NCBI GenBank assembly: GCA_024640745.1
Contig: JAHEEL010000009.1
Location: 1 to 25,589 of the forward strand
Length of the DNA stretch: 25,589 bases
Source of the DNA: Actinomycetes bacterium
GTDB taxonomy: Bacteria; Actinomycetota; Acidimicrobiia; Spongiisociales; UBA5794
Direction: 5' to 3'
This document shows positions 23,361 to 25,589 of the stretch, piece after piece (position 1 is the first letter of the stretch; each line of letters begins with the position of its first letter). Position numbers and translations under genes: made by a program. Below the pieces are notes generated by a model. The model did no database searches. It was not told the origin of the DNA and was given only the letters and a program-made list of their open reading frames with translations.

Positions 23361-24468
23361 ATGGAACCAAACGATCTCCGCACGCTTCTGAACGACCTGC
23401 GCTCTCGGCTCGACGACGCCAGGAGGTTCCTTTGACATCGCGGGCAAGGAAGTCGAACTCGTCGACTTGAAACAGCAAGCATCCCAGCCCGACCTGTGGG
23501 ATGACCAGGATCGGGCCCTCCGGGTGACTCGGACGCTGGCGCGGCACGAGCAGACCATCGAACAGGTCACAACGCTGGAGCGTGCGCTCGAAGATGCCGA
23601 GGTCTTGATCGAGCTCGCCGTTGAAGAGGCGGATCCCGCCGGTCTCGACGACGCGGCCCAGGAGCTGCGCGACACGGAGACGACGCTCGGCCGCCTCGAG
23701 CGCGAGACCCTGTTCTTCGGCCCGCACGACGACTCGACCGCGATCGTCTCGGTCCATGCCGGAGCGGGCGGCGTCGATGCGCAGGACTGGGCCGAGATGC
23801 TCCTGCGCATGTACTTGCGCTACCTCGAGCGGACCGAGCTCACCTTCGAGGTCGACGAGTACTTGGTTGGAGAGGAAGCCGGGATCAAGTCGGCGACGAT
23901 CACCGTCAAGGGTGACCACGCCTACGGGATCTTCGAGAGCGAACGGGGAGTACACCGGCTCGTTCGCATCAGCCCATTCGATTCAAATGCCCGACGTCAT
24001 ACGGCTTTTGCCGGGGTCGACGTCATTCCTGAGGTCGACGTCAAGGCGGTGGAGATCAACCAGGAGGATCTGCGTGTCGACACGTACCGGGCGTCGGGTG
24101 CGGGCGGTCAGCACATCAACAAGACGGATTCGGCCGTTCGGATCACCCACCTGCCGACCGGGGTTGTGGTCAGTTGCCAGGCCGAGCGGTCCCAGACCCA
24201 GAACCGGGCACGAGCGATGCAGCTGCTTGCAGCGCGTCTCGCCGAGCGAGCTCGACTCGAGCAACAGGAACAAGTCGACGCGATCCGCGGCGACCAGACC
24301 GAGGCGGGCTGGGGCCGTCAGATCCGGTCCTACGTGCTCCAGCCCTACCAGATGGTCAAAGACCTGCGCACCGGCCTCGAGATCGGCAACATCCAGGGTG
24401 TACTCGACGGCGACCTCGACCCGCTGGTCGATAGCTACCTCCAGTGGCGTAGAGAAGCAGCTCGATAG
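23361..24468 (+). CDS. prfB: Peptide chain release factor 2 with programmed +1 frameshift
   Basis: RF2 terminates translation at UGA and UAA. The gene is in two frames: ATG 23361 reads 24 codons (MEPNDLRTLL...RRFL) to an in-frame TGA at 23433-23435; a +1 shift at CTT-T continues as DIAGKEVELVDL from 23434 to the stop at 24466-24468. The full protein is about 368 residues, close to the Escherichia coli length. The stop-codon-recognition tripeptide SPF is at 204-206 (RISPFDSNARRHT) and the catalytic GGQ at 248-250 (GAGGQHINKTDSAVR). Annotating only the downstream frame from 23467 would lose the N-terminus. It lies between secA and ftsE, as in many bacteria where prfB precedes ftsE. Confidence 0.96.
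23421..23435 (+). other. prfB programmed +1 frameshift signal
   Basis: AGGAGG (23421-23426), three bases, then CTT TGA (23430-23435). The internal Shine-Dalgarno sequence, its 3-nt distance to the CTT slip codon, and the TGA followed by C are the classic arrangement by which low RF2 levels favour slippage and thus autoregulate RF2. Confidence 0.95.
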
Positions 24469-24481
24469 TCCCCGGTCCCCA
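24468..24481 (+). repeat. Short tandem GTCCCC(G/A) units after prfB
   Basis: Two heptamer copies, GTCCCCG and GTCCCCA, start on the last base of the prfB stop. They are followed by a looser GTTGTCG. The rest of the 24469-24674 spacer holds no gene that I can see. Confidence 0.4.
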
Positions 24482-24641
24482 GTTGTCGATGCGCTCGGCG
24501 CGGTCCTGGGTCCACCGTCTCGGGTCTGGCGTCCCTGCCATCCGCTCTCCCGGCCTTTCGACGGGCGGCTCCGGACGGGCAGCTTCTTCAATACCCCGTC
24601 TAAACGGACCTCATGGGTAGTCTCAGACCGCGCTGGCGGGT

Positions 24642-24670
24642 TTGGTAGGACGACGCAGCAGCGATAGGGA
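24642..24670 (+). promoter_or_regulatory. Weak promoter candidate for ftsE
   Basis: TTGGTA (24642-24647), a 17-nt gap and TAGGGA (24665-24670), just 4 nt before the ATG. The -10 box is poor and the AGGGA could equally be a weak ribosome site. Confidence 0.28.
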
Positions 24671-24674
24671 TTGC

Positions 24675-25589
24675 ATGATCCGTCTCGAGAATGTCACGAA
24701 GGTCTACGACGGTGGTGTCGTGGCCGTCAAAGACATCGACCTGGACATCAACAAGGGTGAGTTCGTGTTCCTCGTGGGCCCTTCGGGCTCGGGGAAATCG
24801 ACGCTCATCCGCTTGATGATGCGCGAAGAGGCCCCGACCAATGGGGACATCTGGATTGCCGGAAAGCATGCCTCTCAATTGCCCGGGTGGAAGATCCCGC
24901 ACCTCCGGCGATCCATCGGCACCGTGTTTCAGGATTTCAAACTGCTGCCAAACAAGACCGTGTATGAGAACGTCGCGTTCGCCATGGAGGTGACCGGGAA
25001 ATCTCGGTCGGCGATCGACGGTCAAGTTCCCCAGGTGCTGAAGCTCGTCGGCCTCTCCGAGATGGCCGATCGGCTTCCGCGACGGCTCTCAGGCGGTGAG
25101 CAGCAACGCGTCTCGGTAGCGAGAGCATTCGTCAACCGGCCGCTGATCCTGTTGGCGGACGAGCCAACCGGCAACCTCGATCCGGCGACGTCGGTCGGCA
25201 TCATGCGGATACTCGATCGCATCAACCGCACCGGGACGACGGTGGTCATGGCAACCCACGATCACGCGATCGTTGATGCCATGCGCAGGCGCGTGGTCCA
25301 GCTGGAGCGCGGCCGACTGCTCCGGGACGAGAGCCGCGGCGTCTATGAGACGGCCGTCGTCGAACCGGCAGGCGTCGTCGACGATGTGAGCGTTGGTGAG
25401 AACTCGACCGGAAGAGAAGACGTCGTGACCGTCGTGGAAGCCCAGGACGCCTCTTCCGCTGAAGCCGAGGGCGTCGGCGTCGGCGTCGCAGACGATCGTG
25501 TGAACGGCAACGAATCGGGTGGCGACATCGAGCCCGGCGACGAGGCGGGAGGAGGGTCGCTCGACGCAGTCGAAGACATCAAAGACGGC
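24675..25589 (+). CDS. ftsE: Cell-division ABC transporter ATPase FtsE with long acidic C-terminal tail, 3' end cut by window
   Basis: FtsE is the ATPase of FtsEX, which controls peptidoglycan hydrolases at division. 305 codons are visible from ATG 24675 without a stop. Walker A GPSGSGKST (35-43), Q-loop Q86 (TVFQDFKLLPNKTVYENV), signature LSGGEQQR (138-145), Walker B LILLADE (157-163) and switch H195 are intact; MIRLENVTKVY and KLLP are FtsE-like. The ATPase domain ends near residue 220, the usual full length. The remaining 85 or more residues are acidic and rich in Glu/Asp/Gly/Val (for example GDIEPGDEAGGG), an unusual extension. ftsX should follow outside the window. Confidence 0.92.
   Translation, partial: MIRLENVTKVYDGGVVAVKDIDLDINKGEFVFLVGPSGSGKSTLIRLMMREEAPTNGDIWIAGKHASQLPGWKIPHLRRSIGTVFQDFKLLPNKTVYENVAFAMEVTGKSRSAIDGQVPQVLKLVGLSEMADRLPRRLSGGEQQRVSVARAFVNRPLILLADEPTGNLDPATSVGIMRILDRINRTGTTVVMATHDHAIVDAMRRRVVQLERGRLLRDESRGVYETAVVEPAGVVDDVSVGENSTGREDVVTVVEAQDASSAEAEGVGVGVADDRVNGNESGGDIEPGDEAGGGSLDAVEDIKDG

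Noticed and set aside
23361..23435. prfB as a pseudogene with a premature stop
   Set aside because: The TGA sits in an exact programmed frameshift context and the downstream protein is fully conserved.

Overview
The window is high-GC, densely coded chromosomal DNA from an actinobacterium. Gene content and order suggest the class Acidimicrobiia or a relative, but that placement is inference and no marker search was possible. The main evidence is a gene order shared with the Actinobacteria cofD/fbiA to secA neighbourhood: coenzyme F420 genes cofD-cofE, a large glycosyltransferase-like membrane protein, a DUF5719-type exported protein, a DUF3499-type protein, phosphomannomutase, a Trm112-like protein, a PGI/PMI-type SIS protein, adenosylhomocysteinase, comF, hpf and secA, followed by prfB and ftsE. 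I see no insertion sequence, prophage, CRISPR array, tRNA or rRNA. No stretch over 300 bases lacks a gene. The longest gaps are the prfB-ftsE spacer (24469-24674, about 206 bp) and the secA-prfB spacer (23242-23360, about 119 bp).

Layout. (1) Positions 1-1448, minus strand: acyl-CoA carboxylase carboxyltransferase subunit, cut by the window edge. Divergent from it are biotin-protein ligase birA and a GalE-like sugar epimerase (1491-3145). (2) Minus strand 3142-5762: cofD and cofE (F420 side chain), then an Fpg-type DNA glycosylase, with a structured repeat between cofE and fpg. (3) Plus strand 5761-11235: envelope-type operon of a degenerate GT2/polytopic membrane protein, a DUF5719-like exported protein and a membrane-anchored thioredoxin-fold protein, then DUF3499 and two tiny Cys-rich proteins. 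(4) 11274-14653: a surface-glycan module of GT-C-like membrane protein, GtrA and, convergent to them, a DPM1-like GT2. (5) 14726-18475: phosphomannomutase, Trm112-like, PGI/PMI-type SIS protein and adenosylhomocysteinase, all joined by 4-bp ATGA/GTGA overlaps. (6) 18571-25589: comF, hpf, an orphan NarL-type response regulator, secA, prfB (with a textbook +1 programmed frameshift) and ftsE (cut by the right edge, with a long acidic tail).

How the genes may work together. The carboxyltransferase and BirA are linked through biotin-dependent carboxylation. The SIS protein, phosphomannomutase, DPM1-like GT2, GtrA and GT-C-like protein together suggest a route from fructose-6-P to mannose-1-P, then a nucleotide sugar, a polyprenyl-phosphate-linked sugar and a surface glycan; the GDP-mannose pyrophosphorylase step is not in the window. 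The last segment holds protein export, ribosome hibernation, translation termination and cell-division functions.

Most of the window is conserved housekeeping. The stretches most deserving attention are the 5761-11235 envelope operon (a glycosyltransferase domain that has apparently lost its acidic motifs, next to poorly characterised proteins), a repeated TANNNT box 6-9 nt before starts that lack a Shine-Dalgarno sequence (leaderless transcription), a dispersed intergenic repeat, and the short-type adenosylhomocysteinase.
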